A stretch of DNA of 64,000 nucleotides from assembly GCF_006442965.1 (NCBI RefSeq), contig NZ_VFWX01000014.1:62001-126000 (forward strand). The letters run 5' to 3'. This DNA comes from Mesorhizobium sp. CU3. GTDB lineage: Bacteria; Pseudomonadota; Alphaproteobacteria; Rhizobiales; Rhizobiaceae. A program made the position numbers and the translations under genes. The notes beneath the pieces are model-generated. The model saw only the letters and a program-made list of their open reading frames with translations. It was not told the origin of the DNA and made no database searches. Shown here one piece after another: positions 1-7,777 of the stretch (position 1 is its first letter; every line of letters starts with the position of its first letter).

Positions 1-2364
1 CATCGCCTCGTCCGACATGTCGATGCCCTCGACCAGCGGCGCGATGATGTCGCGAGACTTCGGTCCCTGCACGGCGATGACCGCCCACTGCTCGGTGATC
101 GAGGTCAGCCAGACATTCAAATGCGGGAATTCGGTCTGGAGGTAATCCTCCATGTGATTCATGACGCGCGGCGCGCCGCCCGTGGTCGTCGTGACATGGA
201 AACGGTCCGGCGCCAGCCGGCCGACGACGCCGTCGTCATAGATGAAGCCGTCCTCGCGCAGCATGATGCCGTAGCGGCAGCGTCCGGTCTCCAGCTTCTC
301 CCACGGATTGGTGTAGAGCAGCTCCATGAACTTTGCCGCGTCCGGCCCGACCACTTCGATCTTGCCGAGCGTCGAGGCGTCGAACAGGCCGGCCGTTTTG
401 CGCACCGTCACGCATTCGCGGTCGACCGCCTTGTGCATGTCCTCGCCGGCTTTCGGGAAATACCAGGCGCGCTTCCAATGGCCGACATCCTCGAACACCG
501 CGCCTTGCGAAGCGGCCCAGCCATGCGTCGCCGTGCGGCGGGTCGGGTCGAACAGCGCGCCACGCGCGTGGCCGACGATCGAGCCGAACGTCACCGGCGT
601 GTAGGGCGCGCGGAAGGTGGTGAGGCCGACCGCAGGGATCGGCTTGCCGAGCTCCTCAGCGGCGATCGCCAGTCCGTGCATGTTCGACGTTTTGCCCTGA
701 TCGGTCGCCATGCCGTTGGTGGTGAAGCGCTTGACGTGCTCGATCGAGTGCATGCCCTCATGCACCGCCTGGCGGATATCCTTGGCGGTGACGTCGTTCT
801 GGAAATCGACGAAGGCCTTGACCGTGGTGCCCGGACCGGCGCCGGGCGCCGCGCCCAGCATGCCGCGCGACCAGCTCTCGCCGGCATCGACCTTGGGCTT
901 GGCGCTCTTACCGGCCTTGCCGCCGGCGTCCTTCGCCGCCTTGGCGCCGGCCGCGTAGGCTTCGTCGATCGTCGCGTCCAGCCCGTCGGTGCCGTTGCTG
1001 GCGCCGACCGAGACGCAGTCCTGCGCATAGGTGCCCGGCACGAAGCGGCGCGTCTCCTCGTTGAAGGCGACCTTGCCGCGCGATTGCGAGAACAGATGCA
1101 CCGAAGGCGTCCAGCCGGCCGACATCAGGATGGCGTCGACCGGAATCGTGCGACCGCCGCCGCCATTCTTCGGCTGCACCGTCATCGAGGACACGCGCAA
1201 TTTGCCGCCGGCGCTGACCACGGCGCGGCCGAAATTGATCTCGATGCCGAGCGCCCGCGCCTCGTCGATCACCGGTCCTGTCGGATTGTCGCGCAGGTCG
1301 ACGATGGCCGCGATGTTGACGCCGGCCTTCTTGAGGTCGATCGCGGCGGCATAGGCGGAATCATTGGCCGTATAGACGCCGACATTTTTGCCGACCGCGA
1401 CGCCGTAGTGGTTGAGATAGGTACGCGCGGCGGATGCCAGCATCACGCCCGGACGATCGTTGTTGGCGAACACCATGTGCCGCTCGATGGCGCCGGTGGC
1501 AATGACGACGCGGCTGGCACGAACCTGCCACAGACGCTCGCGCGCCAGATCGTGGCCGGGATTCTTAAGGTGATCGCTGACCCGCTCGACAAGGCCGACG
1601 AAATTCTGCGAGTAATAGCCAAAAGCAGTGGTGCGCGACAGCACGCGCACATTGCCCATCGCCTTGAGCTTGCCGATCGCGCTTTGCGCCCAGGCATAGC
1701 CGTTCTCGCCATCGATTTTCGCGCCGCTTTCGAAACGCAGGCTGCCGCCGAATTCGGCTTGCTCGTCGGCGAGGATCACCCGCACGCCGGTCTCGGCCGC
1801 GGCAAGCGCCGCGGCAATGCCTGCAGCACCCCCGCCCAGCACCAACACCTCGCAATGCGCGTAGCGCGACGCATAATGATCCGGGTCCGGCTTCTCGGGC
1901 GAAACGCCGAGGCCGGCCGCGGCGCGGATCTTTGGCTCGTAAAGGTCCTTCCAGGCCCATTTCGGCCACATGAAGGTCTTGTAGTAGAAGCCGGCCGAAA
2001 ACATCGGCGATGCGATGTCGTTGACCGCGCCGACGTCGAAGGCAAGCGACGGCCAGCGGTTCTGCGAATTGGCGGTCAGCCCGTCATAGAGCTCCTGCAC
2101 GGTGGCCCGCACATTGGGCGTCTTGCGCGCATCGTCGCGCACGATCTGCACCAGCGCGTTGGGCTCCTCGGCGCCGGCCGAGAGGAAGCCGCGCGGCCGG
2201 TGGTATTTGAAGGAGCGACCGACGAGATGCACGCCATTGGCAAGCAGCGCCGAGGCGAGCGTGTCGCCCTCGATGCCGGAATAGGACTGGCCGTCGAAGC
2301 TGAAGGAGGCGGTCTTGGCCTGGCTGAGGCGCCCGGCGCCGGAGATGCGGAAGGCGGCGCTCAT
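1..2364 (-). CDS. soxA: Sarcosine oxidase alpha subunit, 3' part beyond the window
   Basis: This is the alpha subunit of heterotetrameric sarcosine oxidase, which demethylates sarcosine to glycine with transfer of the one-carbon unit to tetrahydrofolate. The reading frame begins at ATG 2364 and stays open for 788 codons to the window edge, so about 200 C-terminal residues are missing. The N-terminal part has the SoxA-type small domain (FDGQSYSG, YHRPRGFLSAG), followed by a dinucleotide-binding motif VLGGGAAGIAAA near residue 170. The last visible part (QWAVIAVQGPKSRDI) belongs to the C-terminal GcvT-like folate-binding domain. Its ATG overlaps the stop codon of soxD (ATGA), so the two are translationally coupled. 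The usual next gene, soxG, would lie outside the window. Confidence 0.93.
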   Translation of the reverse strand, partial: MSAAFRISGAGRLSQAKTASFSFDGQSYSGIEGDTLASALLANGVHLVGRSFKYHRPRGFLSAGAEEPNALVQIVRDDARKTPNVRATVQELYDGLTANSQNRWPSLAFDVGAVNDIASPMFSAGFYYKTFMWPKWAWKDLYEPKIRAAAGLGVSPEKPDPDHYASRYAHCEVLVLGGGAAGIAAALAAAETGVRVILADEQAEFGGSLRFESGAKIDGENGYAWAQSAIGKLKAMGNVRVLSRTTAFGYYSQNFVGLVERVSDHLKNPGHDLARERLWQVRASRVVIATGAIERHMVFANNDRPGVMLASAARTYLNHYGVAVGKNVGVYTANDSAYAAAIDLKKAGVNIAAIVDLRDNPTGPVIDEARALGIEINFGRAVVSAGGKLRVSSMTVQPKNGGGGRTIPVDAILMSAGWTPSVHLFSQSRGKVAFNEETRRFVPGTYAQDCVSVGASNGTDGLDATIDEAYAAGAKAAKDAGGKAGKSAKPKVDAGESWSRGMLGAAPGAGPGTTVKAFVDFQNDVTAKDIRQAVHEGMHSIEHVKRFTTNGMATDQGKTSNMHGLAIAAEELGKPIPAVGLTTFRAPYTPVTFGSIVGHARGALFDPTRRTATHGWAASQGAVFEDVGHWKRAWYFPKAGEDMHKAVDRECVTVRKTAGLFDASTLGKIEVVGPDAAKFMELLYTNPWEKLETGRCRYGIMLREDGFIYDDGVVGRLAPDRFHVTTTTGGAPRVMNHMEDYLQTEFPHLNVWLTSITEQWAVIAVQGPKSRDIIAPLVEGIDMSDEAM

Positions 2365-2657
2365 TTCGCGGCTCCAGGCAGCTTCGCGGGTTTCGGTTCG
2401 CCGGCCTTGTAGGTCATGACGAACTTGTCGGTGACGGTGTCGCGCACGGCGTTGAAGAAGCGCGCGCAGCCATGGATGTGGCGCCAGCGCTCGTAGATGA
2501 TGCCCTTCGGATTGGCGCGGATGAAGAAGAACTTTTCGAAATCGTCGTCGCTCTCGCCGGCAATGTTGGCCGAACGCGCGATATGCGCCTCGCCGGCATT
2601 GCGAAACTCGAGTTCCGGGCGCTCTTCCTCGCAATAGGGGCAGCGGATGAGAAGCAT
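2361..2657 (-). CDS. soxD: Sarcosine oxidase delta subunit
   Basis: This 98-residue protein is the small zinc-binding delta subunit of heterotetrameric sarcosine oxidase. It opens with MLLIRCPYC, giving Cys6 and Cys9. The later RWRHIHGC stretch supplies His60 and Cys64, which fits the Cys2-His-Cys zinc site known for the family. Length and motif order are normal. It lies 35 bp after soxB and overlaps soxA by four bases. The product is cytoplasmic and structural or assembly-related, with no catalytic role of its own known. Confidence 0.93.
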   Translation of the reverse strand: MLLIRCPYCEEERPELEFRNAGEAHIARSANIAGESDDDFEKFFFIRANPKGIIYERWRHIHGCARFFNAVRDTVTDKFVMTYKAGEPKPAKLPGAAK

Positions 2658-2692
2658 TCTGTTTGTTCCTACAATTCGCCGTAGTCGATGGA

Positions 2693-3946
2693 TCAGTGCG
2701 CCACCGCTGCCGCGGCGGCTTCGTCGATGAGCCGGCCGGTGCGGAAGCGCTCGAGCGTGAAGGGCGCGTTGATCGGATGCGGCTCGTCCTTCGCGATGGT
2801 GTGGGCAAAGACGTTGCCAGAGCCGGGCGTCGCCTTGAAGCCGCCCGTGCCCCAGCCGCAATTGACGTAGAGGCCCTTGACCGGCGTCTTGGCCAGGATC
2901 GGCGAACGGTCGGGCGTCACGTCGACGATGCCGCCCCAGGAACGCAGCATCTTCATGCGCGTGAAGATCGGGAACATCTCGCAGATCGCATCCAGCGTGT
3001 GCTGCAAGATGTGCAGGCCGCCGGTCTGCGAATAGGAGACATATTGGTCGGTGCCGGCGCCGATGACCAGTTCGCCCTTGTCGGACTGCGAGATATAGGC
3101 GTGCACGGTGTTCGACATCACCACGCAAGGCACCACCGGCTTGATCGGCTCCGACACCAGCGCCTGCAGCGGATAGCTTTCGAGCGGCATGCGCACGCCA
3201 GCCATGTTCATGATGACGGACGAATGGCCGGCGGCGACCACGCCCACTTTCTTTGCGCCGATGAAGCCGCGCGTCGTCTCGACGCCGGCGACCGCGCCAT
3301 TGGCCGCGCGCTTGATGCCGGTGACCTCGCAATTCTGGATGATGTGCACGCCGCGCGCCGAGGCGCCGCGCGCATAGCCCCAGGCGACCGCGTCGTGGCG
3401 AGCCGTGCCGCCGCGCCGCTGCAAGGCCGCGCCCATCACCGGATAGCGCGCCTCCTTGGAGATGTTGAGCGGCGGGCAGAAGGCCTTCGCCTCTTCCGGC
3501 GTCAGCCATTCATTGTCGATGCCGTTTAGGCGATTGGCATGGATGTGGCGCTTGAACACCTGCACGTCATGCACATTGTGCGCCAGCATCATGACGCCGC
3601 GCGCCGAATACATGACGTTGTAGTTGAGCTCTTGGCTGAGCCCGTCCCAAAGCTTCAGCGCATGGTCGTAGATGCCGGCGCTTTCGTCATAGAGGTAGTT
3701 GGAGCGGATGATTGTGGTGTTGCGGCCGGTATTGCCGCCGCCGAGCCAGCCCTTCTCAAGCACCGCGATGTTGGTGATGCCGTGCTCGGTCGCGAGATAA
3801 TAGGCTGTCGCCAGGCCATGACCACCGGCGCCGACGATGATGACGTCGTATTCCTTCCTAGGCTCAGGTGAGGTCCACTGCTGTTCCCAGCCCTTGTGGC
3901 CGCGCATGGCCTCGCGGGCAATGGCGAATACGGAGTATTTCTTCAC
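2693..3946 (-). CDS. soxB: Sarcosine oxidase beta subunit
   Basis: The 417-residue flavoprotein is the catalytic subunit that oxidises sarcosine. A Rossmann FAD motif (DVIIVGAGGHGLATAYYLA) lies at about residues 33-51. The GGTARHDAVAWGYA segment carries the His expected to hold the covalent FMN in this family. The C-terminal part (VNCGWGTGGFKATPGSG) is the DAO-fold end of the FAD site. Length matches the family. It is the first visible gene of a soxBDA(G) operon on the minus strand. No regulator is present next to it; the 283 bp upstream, before the SET gene, contain no other gene that I can support. Confidence 0.95.
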   Translation of the reverse strand: MKKYSVFAIAREAMRGHKGWEQQWTSPEPRKEYDVIIVGAGGHGLATAYYLATEHGITNIAVLEKGWLGGGNTGRNTTIIRSNYLYDESAGIYDHALKLWDGLSQELNYNVMYSARGVMMLAHNVHDVQVFKRHIHANRLNGIDNEWLTPEEAKAFCPPLNISKEARYPVMGAALQRRGGTARHDAVAWGYARGASARGVHIIQNCEVTGIKRAANGAVAGVETTRGFIGAKKVGVVAAGHSSVIMNMAGVRMPLESYPLQALVSEPIKPVVPCVVMSNTVHAYISQSDKGELVIGAGTDQYVSYSQTGGLHILQHTLDAICEMFPIFTRMKMLRSWGGIVDVTPDRSPILAKTPVKGLYVNCGWGTGGFKATPGSGNVFAHTIAKDEPHPINAPFTLERFRTGRLIDEAAAAAVAH

Positions 3947-4229
3947 GTTCCAGCTCGCCCCAAAATATCACGGATGTCGCCCGGGCATCTCCCGGAGCGC
4001 GAGGTGTATCACTAGCGAAACCGCGTGGACATCCTTGCGCTGTTTGCGACGGCGCTTGCCGTTTTGCGCCGCGGCAGATCGCACCGTTGCCGATGGCGAT
4101 GCGTTGATCAAGTGGACGTGAAGGGATTGGCGTCAGCCATGCCGCCGGCCAGCCGAAAATGTTGCGGGGCGGCCTTGCATTTCGCCGCGATTTGACGATT
4201 CCGTTTCCCGTCGAAAACGGACCGGAACG

Positions 4230-4616
4230 ATGCTGCTGATCAGAACCTACGTCGCCCAGAGCGCCATCGAAGGCGTCGGCGTCTTTGCCGCCGAGCCGAT
4301 CCGCAAGGGCGCTTCGATCTGGCGGCTCGATCCCGATTTCGACCGGCTTATCCCGATGGAGAAATACGAGGCAGCGCCGCCGCATCTCAGGGAGTTGCTC
4401 GACCGCTACGCCTATCCGAGCCCCGACAAGCCGGGCTTCATGGTCTATGAGGTCGACAATGGCCGCTTCATGAACCATGCCGAGCGGCCGAACACGGACT
4501 TCTCGCAATATGGCGGCGCCACCGCGACGCGCGACATCGCCGCCGGCGAGGAAATCACCTGCGATTACGGCGAGTTTTTCGAGGATTTCGCCCGCCTGCA
4601 TCTGGCGACAGCCTGA
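4230..4616 (+). CDS. Small SET-domain protein, probable protein-lysine methyltransferase
   Basis: This 128-residue protein is almost entirely a SET domain, the fold of S-adenosylmethionine-dependent protein-lysine methyltransferases. The visible motifs are GVGVFAAEPIRKG near the start, the pseudoknot-forming NGRFMNHAERPNT in the middle and EEITCDYGEF near the end, which contains the catalytic-type Tyr. Nothing indicates export. Stand-alone bacterial SET proteins of this size are known, but their substrates are mostly undefined, and none is evident here. The next gene downstream encodes ribosomal protein S21; that may be coincidence. The stop codon is the first part of a 49-bp palindromic repeat. 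Confidence 0.8.
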   Translation: MLLIRTYVAQSAIEGVGVFAAEPIRKGASIWRLDPDFDRLIPMEKYEAAPPHLRELLDRYAYPSPDKPGFMVYEVDNGRFMNHAERPNTDFSQYGGATATRDIAAGEEITCDYGEFFEDFARLHLATA

Positions 4617-4664
4617 TGCATGTCGCGCAAAACTGGGCAGCGGTTTTGCGGCAACGACATGCAT
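4616..4664. repeat. 49-bp palindromic repeat, copy 1
   Basis: A near-perfect palindrome with ends ATGCATGTCG and CGACATGCAT and an inner stem CGCAAAAC / GTTTTGCG. Its first base is the last base of the TGA stop of the SET gene. Copies of identical length follow the stop codons at 43257 and 60603. It could fold as a transcript 3' hairpin, but no T-run follows. Confidence 0.85.
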
Positions 4665-4675
4665 AAACCTGAGGC

Positions 4676-4719
4676 CTAAAGCGCGTCGCCTGAATCCGTT
4701 TCAGCGCGACGCGCTTTAG
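4676..4719. repeat. 44-bp palindromic element, second family
   Basis: A long dyad with arms CTAAAGCGCGTCG and CGACGCGCTTTAG; the spacer itself carries CTGAA/TTCAG. It lies 11 bp after the 49-bp repeat, so two different palindromic repeat families sit in tandem upstream of rpsU. A degenerate copy is seen at 6165-6205. Confidence 0.8.
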
Positions 4720-4898
4720 CGCTTCGGCGCCCACGCCGGGACACGCGGGATTTTGATCGCGGTTTCCTGCAATCAGCGGTGGACAGGACGGCATGATTCT
4801 GCTATCAGCCGCCCACAATTCGCGGTGCAACCCGCCGCGAAGGCATGGCGGCTATGGCTGTATGCCTATTGATATCAAACCCGAAGACAGGATTGCCC

Positions 4899-5165
4899 GT
4901 GCAGGTACTCGTCCGCGACAACAACGTTGATCAGGCGCTTCGCGCGCTGAAGAAGAAGATGCAGCGCGAAGGTATTTTCCGCGAAATGAAGATGCGCGGT
5001 CACTACGAGAAGCCGTCGGAGAAGCGTGCCCGCGAGAAGGCGGAAGCCGTGCGCCGCGCCCGCAAGCTGGCCCGTAAGCGCGCCCAGCGCGAAGGCCTGC
5101 TGCCGATGACCCCGCGTCCGGCTCCGGCTGGCGCTGGTGGCGCGCCGCGCTCGCCGCGTTCGTAA
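4899..5165 (+). CDS. rpsU: 30S ribosomal protein S21
   Basis: The 88-residue protein is bS21 of the small ribosomal subunit, beginning with the family-typical VQVLVRDNNVDQALRALKKK and ending with a basic helical tail. I chose the GTG at 4899 over the upstream ATG at 4845 because bS21 proteins start at this Val/Met and an AGGA lies just upstream. The C-terminal extension after LARKRAQREG is rich in Pro, Ala and Gly (about residues 68-88), as seen in some alphaproteobacteria. A strong intrinsic terminator follows at 5201-5233, so the gene is probably monocistronic. Confidence 0.93.
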   Translation: MQVLVRDNNVDQALRALKKKMQREGIFREMKMRGHYEKPSEKRAREKAEAVRRARKLARKRAQREGLLPMTPRPAPAGAGGAPRSPRS

Positions 5166-5200
5166 CGCCAATTTTTCGTCCTTTTCGAAGGATACCCAGG

Positions 5201-5233
5201 GGTGGCGCGATGTGGAATCGCCGCCACCTTTTT
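5201..5233 (+). terminator. Rho-independent terminator of rpsU
   Basis: The stem GGTGGC/GCCACC continues as GCGAT/ATCGC with one bulged C, a GTGGA loop and a run of five T at 5229-5233. It lies 35 bp after the rpsU stop and before the next gene. Confidence 0.85.
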
Positions 5234-5298
5234 GTTTATGCATAGGGGCCGGTTCGGAGAGGGAACGGACTGACGGCGCTGCGGCAGTGAGGACAAAG

Positions 5299-6150
5299 AT
5301 GAACGCAATTCCGGTGGAGCGCCGAGCCGCTTTCCGCGGCTTCGCCCTGACGGCGGCCCTGCTTTCGGGCCTCGCCCTTGCAGCGTGCCAAACGGCCCCG
5401 ACAGGTGAGTTCAACTCGATCGACAAGGCGCAGGGCTCGAGCGAGAACATCTCCTCGCTGTCGGCGGTCATCCAGCGCAATCCGCAGGATCCGGAAGGCT
5501 ATAATGTGCGCGGCTCGGCCTATGGCCGCGGCGGCCAGTACCAGGCGGCGCTGAAGGATTTCGACCAGGCCATCCAGCTCAATCCGAATTTCTACCAGGC
5601 CTATTCGAACCGCGCGCTGATCCAGCGCTTCCTCGGCAACCAGCAGGCGGCTCTTGCCGACTACAACAAGTCGATCCAGATCAACGCCAATTACGACGCC
5701 GCCTATATCGGCCGCGGCAATCTCTACCGCAAGGCGGGCCGCACCCAGGACGCCTTCAACGACTTCCAGAAGGCGATCCAGCTCGACACGACCGATGCGC
5801 GCGCCTACCACAATCGCGGCCTGATCTATCAGAGCCAGGGCCAGCACAAGTTCGCCATCGAGGATTTCTCGACCGCCATCTCGCTGGCGCCTGACGCCGC
5901 CGAGCCCTACAACGGCCGTGGCCTCTCCTATCTGGCGACGGGCGACGAGGACAACGCCTTCTCCGACTTCAACATGGCCATCAAGCTCGACGGCAAGAAC
6001 GCCGAGGCCTGGGCCAACCAGGCGCTGATCTACGAAAAGCGCGGCGACAAGGTGAAGGCTTCCAAGTCCTATCGCGAAGCCATCCACCTCGACCCCACCT
6101 ATCAGCCGGCCAAGGACGGCCTGTCGCGCGTCGGCGGCAACGCGAGTTGA
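5299..6150 (+). CDS. TPR-repeat lipoprotein
   Basis: This 283-residue protein has a lipoprotein signal peptide ending in a lipobox LALAAC (Cys near residue 31), so it should be anchored in a membrane facing the periplasm. After it come about six tetratricopeptide repeats with typical AYxNRGxIYxxxGxxxxAxxDFxxAIxLxP periodicity, covering nearly all the rest. TPR lipoproteins act as protein-interaction scaffolds, in the manner of NlpI; the partner is not visible. I chose ATG 5299 because it gives a clean signal peptide. The frame stays open further upstream, but that part overlaps the rpsU terminator. Confidence 0.85.
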   Translation: MNAIPVERRAAFRGFALTAALLSGLALAACQTAPTGEFNSIDKAQGSSENISSLSAVIQRNPQDPEGYNVRGSAYGRGGQYQAALKDFDQAIQLNPNFYQAYSNRALIQRFLGNQQAALADYNKSIQINANYDAAYIGRGNLYRKAGRTQDAFNDFQKAIQLDTTDARAYHNRGLIYQSQGQHKFAIEDFSTAISLAPDAAEPYNGRGLSYLATGDEDNAFSDFNMAIKLDGKNAEAWANQALIYEKRGDKVKASKSYREAIHLDPTYQPAKDGLSRVGGNAS

Positions 6151-6164
6151 TCTGCGGCCGGCCT

Positions 6165-6205
6165 TAAAGGCGCGTGACTGATTCCTTTCAACGCGACGCG
6201 CTTTG
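6165..6205. repeat. Degenerate copy of the 4676-4719 palindrome
   Basis: The right half AACGCGACGCGCTTTGA matches the 4676-4719 element. The left half (TTAAAGGCGCGTGACTGATT) has diverged, so the dyad is imperfect. It lies directly after the TPR lipoprotein gene. Confidence 0.55.
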
Positions 6206-6363
6206 AGCGTCGCATCCGGAGCCGTTGCGCAATTGTCACTTGCCGTTAACCGTCGACGGCAATGCGTTAACCTTTGCCATGTTCGCGCCAAGTTTTCGGC
6301 GGAACGCTCCGCGCACCTCGATCGTTTAAAGCGGGGCAAAATTTTCGCGAAAGGACCTTTCCA

Positions 6364-6840
6364 ATGATCAAATCCCTTGCCTGTGCCGCTGCCGCGCTCG
6401 CCGCCACGGTCCTCGCTTCGCCAGTCAGCGCCGGCGCGCTGCGGCTCGGCACGCTGGACTGCACAATCGACGGCGGCGTCGGCTATGTCATCACCTCCAA
6501 CAAGGGCGTGTCCTGCACTTTCCGCCCGTACCATCATGGACCGGCCGAGCAGTATACCGGCATGATCTCCAAGCTCGGCGTCGACCTCGGCCAGACGCAT
6601 CAGGGCCAGCTCGTCTGGGCAGTGCTCGCCGGAACGCGCCATCATGAGGCGGGCGACCTCGCCGGCAGCTACTACGGCGTCAACGCCGAGGCTTCCGTCG
6701 TGACCGGCGGCGGCGCCAATCTCCTGGTCGGCGGCCTCGACGGCGCCTTCATGCTGGAGCCGCTCAGCGTCCAGGCGCAGACCGGCGTCAACCTGGCCGT
6801 CGCCGTGGCTTCGCTGGACCTCGTACACTCCTACAAGTAA
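6364..6840 (+). CDS. DUF992 family secreted protein, copy 1
   Basis: This 158-residue protein has a Sec signal peptide (cleavage after PVSAGA, about residue 24) and one DUF992 domain of unknown function. Typical segments are LGTLDCTIDGGVGYVITSNK, VSCTFRP, YTGMISKLGVDLG and GGGANLLVGGLDGAFMLEPLS. Two Cys residues, in LDC and SCTF, may pair in the periplasm. A paralogue follows 83 bp downstream. DUF992 proteins are common in rhizobia. No catalytic motif is apparent and I assign no function. Confidence 0.8.
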   Translation: MIKSLACAAAALAATVLASPVSAGALRLGTLDCTIDGGVGYVITSNKGVSCTFRPYHHGPAEQYTGMISKLGVDLGQTHQGQLVWAVLAGTRHHEAGDLAGSYYGVNAEASVVTGGGANLLVGGLDGAFMLEPLSVQAQTGVNLAVAVASLDLVHSYK

Positions 6841-6923
6841 GGCGTTAAGCCAGTTCCCTATACAGCCGGCCCGGAACAGGACAATGTGCCCGTTCCGGGC
6901 CGCATCTTTTTTGGGGGAACGTG

Positions 6924-7406
6924 ATGCTGAAAGTCACCGTTATAGCCATCATTGTCGCAGTCGCGCCGACGGGACAGGTTCGTGCCGAGCGCGGCGGCGT
7001 CGAGCTCGGCGTGCTGGATTGCGCCATCGGCGGCGGCACCGGTTTCGTCTTCGGCTCGAGCAAGGACCTGAACTGCACCTTCACCCCGGCCGACAAAACC
7101 TTCGCACCGGAAGCCTATTTCGGCGCCGTCAACAAATACGGCCTCGATATCGGCACCACCAGCCAGAGCGTGATGCGCTGGCTGGTGCTGACGCCGATGG
7201 CCAACATCTATGCTCCGGGCGCGCTGGCCGGCGACTATGTCGGCGCCAGCGCCGAAGTGACGGCCGCCGTCGGCGCCGGCGCCAACCTTCTGATCGGCGG
7301 CACCGGCAACGCTTTCACGCTGCAGCCGCTCAGCGTCCAGACCCAGACCGGCCTCAACATCGCCATCGGCGTCAGCCAGTTCCAGCTGCGCAGCACGGCG
7401 AACTGA
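6924..7406 (+). CDS. DUF992 family secreted protein, copy 2
   Basis: The 160-residue paralogue of the preceding gene shares LGVLDCAIGGGTGFVFGSSK, LNCTFTP, GAVNKYGLDIG and GAGANLLIGGTGNAFTLQPLS at matching spacing. A signal peptide ends near VRA (about residue 22). A GTG at 6921 directly precedes the ATG at 6924. I prefer the ATG, with TTGGGGGAA upstream as ribosome-binding site. The pair looks like an old tandem duplication, since only the motif blocks are well conserved. Confidence 0.8.
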   Translation: MLKVTVIAIIVAVAPTGQVRAERGGVELGVLDCAIGGGTGFVFGSSKDLNCTFTPADKTFAPEAYFGAVNKYGLDIGTTSQSVMRWLVLTPMANIYAPGALAGDYVGASAEVTAAVGAGANLLIGGTGNAFTLQPLSVQTQTGLNIAIGVSQFQLRSTAN

Positions 7407-7416
7407 CGGCCCCTTC

Positions 7417-7595
7417 GTCATCCACAGGCGGAGCAGCCGCGAAGCGGCGTCGCGAAGACCCGAGGATCCATGCCGCGACCTCGGCGAAGGGTGCTGCGAT
7501 GCAGAGTTCTGCACCGTGGCGGTGCTCAGGAGTCCCGGCATGGATCCTCGGGTCTGCGCCGCGTCGCTTCGCTCTTTGCTCCGCCCGTGGATGAC
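7417..7595. repeat. Long inverted-repeat element
   Basis: This 179-bp element has arms of about 60 bp, at 7417-7475 and 7536-7595. It begins GTCATCCACAGGCGGAGCA and ends TGCTCCGCCCGTGGATGAC. The inner part of the arms shares AGACCCGAGGATCCATGCCG with its complement. No open frame or transposase is associated, so it is a non-coding mobile or REP-like element and not an IS. Together with the MFS promoter it fills the 371-bp gap between 7407 and 7777. Confidence 0.85.
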
Positions 7596-7777
7596 CAAGC
7601 TGAGAGGCTTTAGGCCGATCTCCAACGTCTCGACAAAAAGCCCTTGAGCTCAACCGTGGTTGAGGTTTTACAAGCCTGCCCTGGCTGAAACAGCCGCGCA
7701 TGGCCCCGCCGAAAAGCCTCGACTGGCTTCTGGCGCCATGCGCCGGCATCGAGCTATGCAAAGGCAGGGTAAAGGGG

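Noticed and set aside
121..2412. A 763-codon plus-strand frame opposite soxA
   Set aside because: The minus-strand frame encodes recognisable SoxA domains throughout. The plus-strand product is compositionally biased and shows no known fold.
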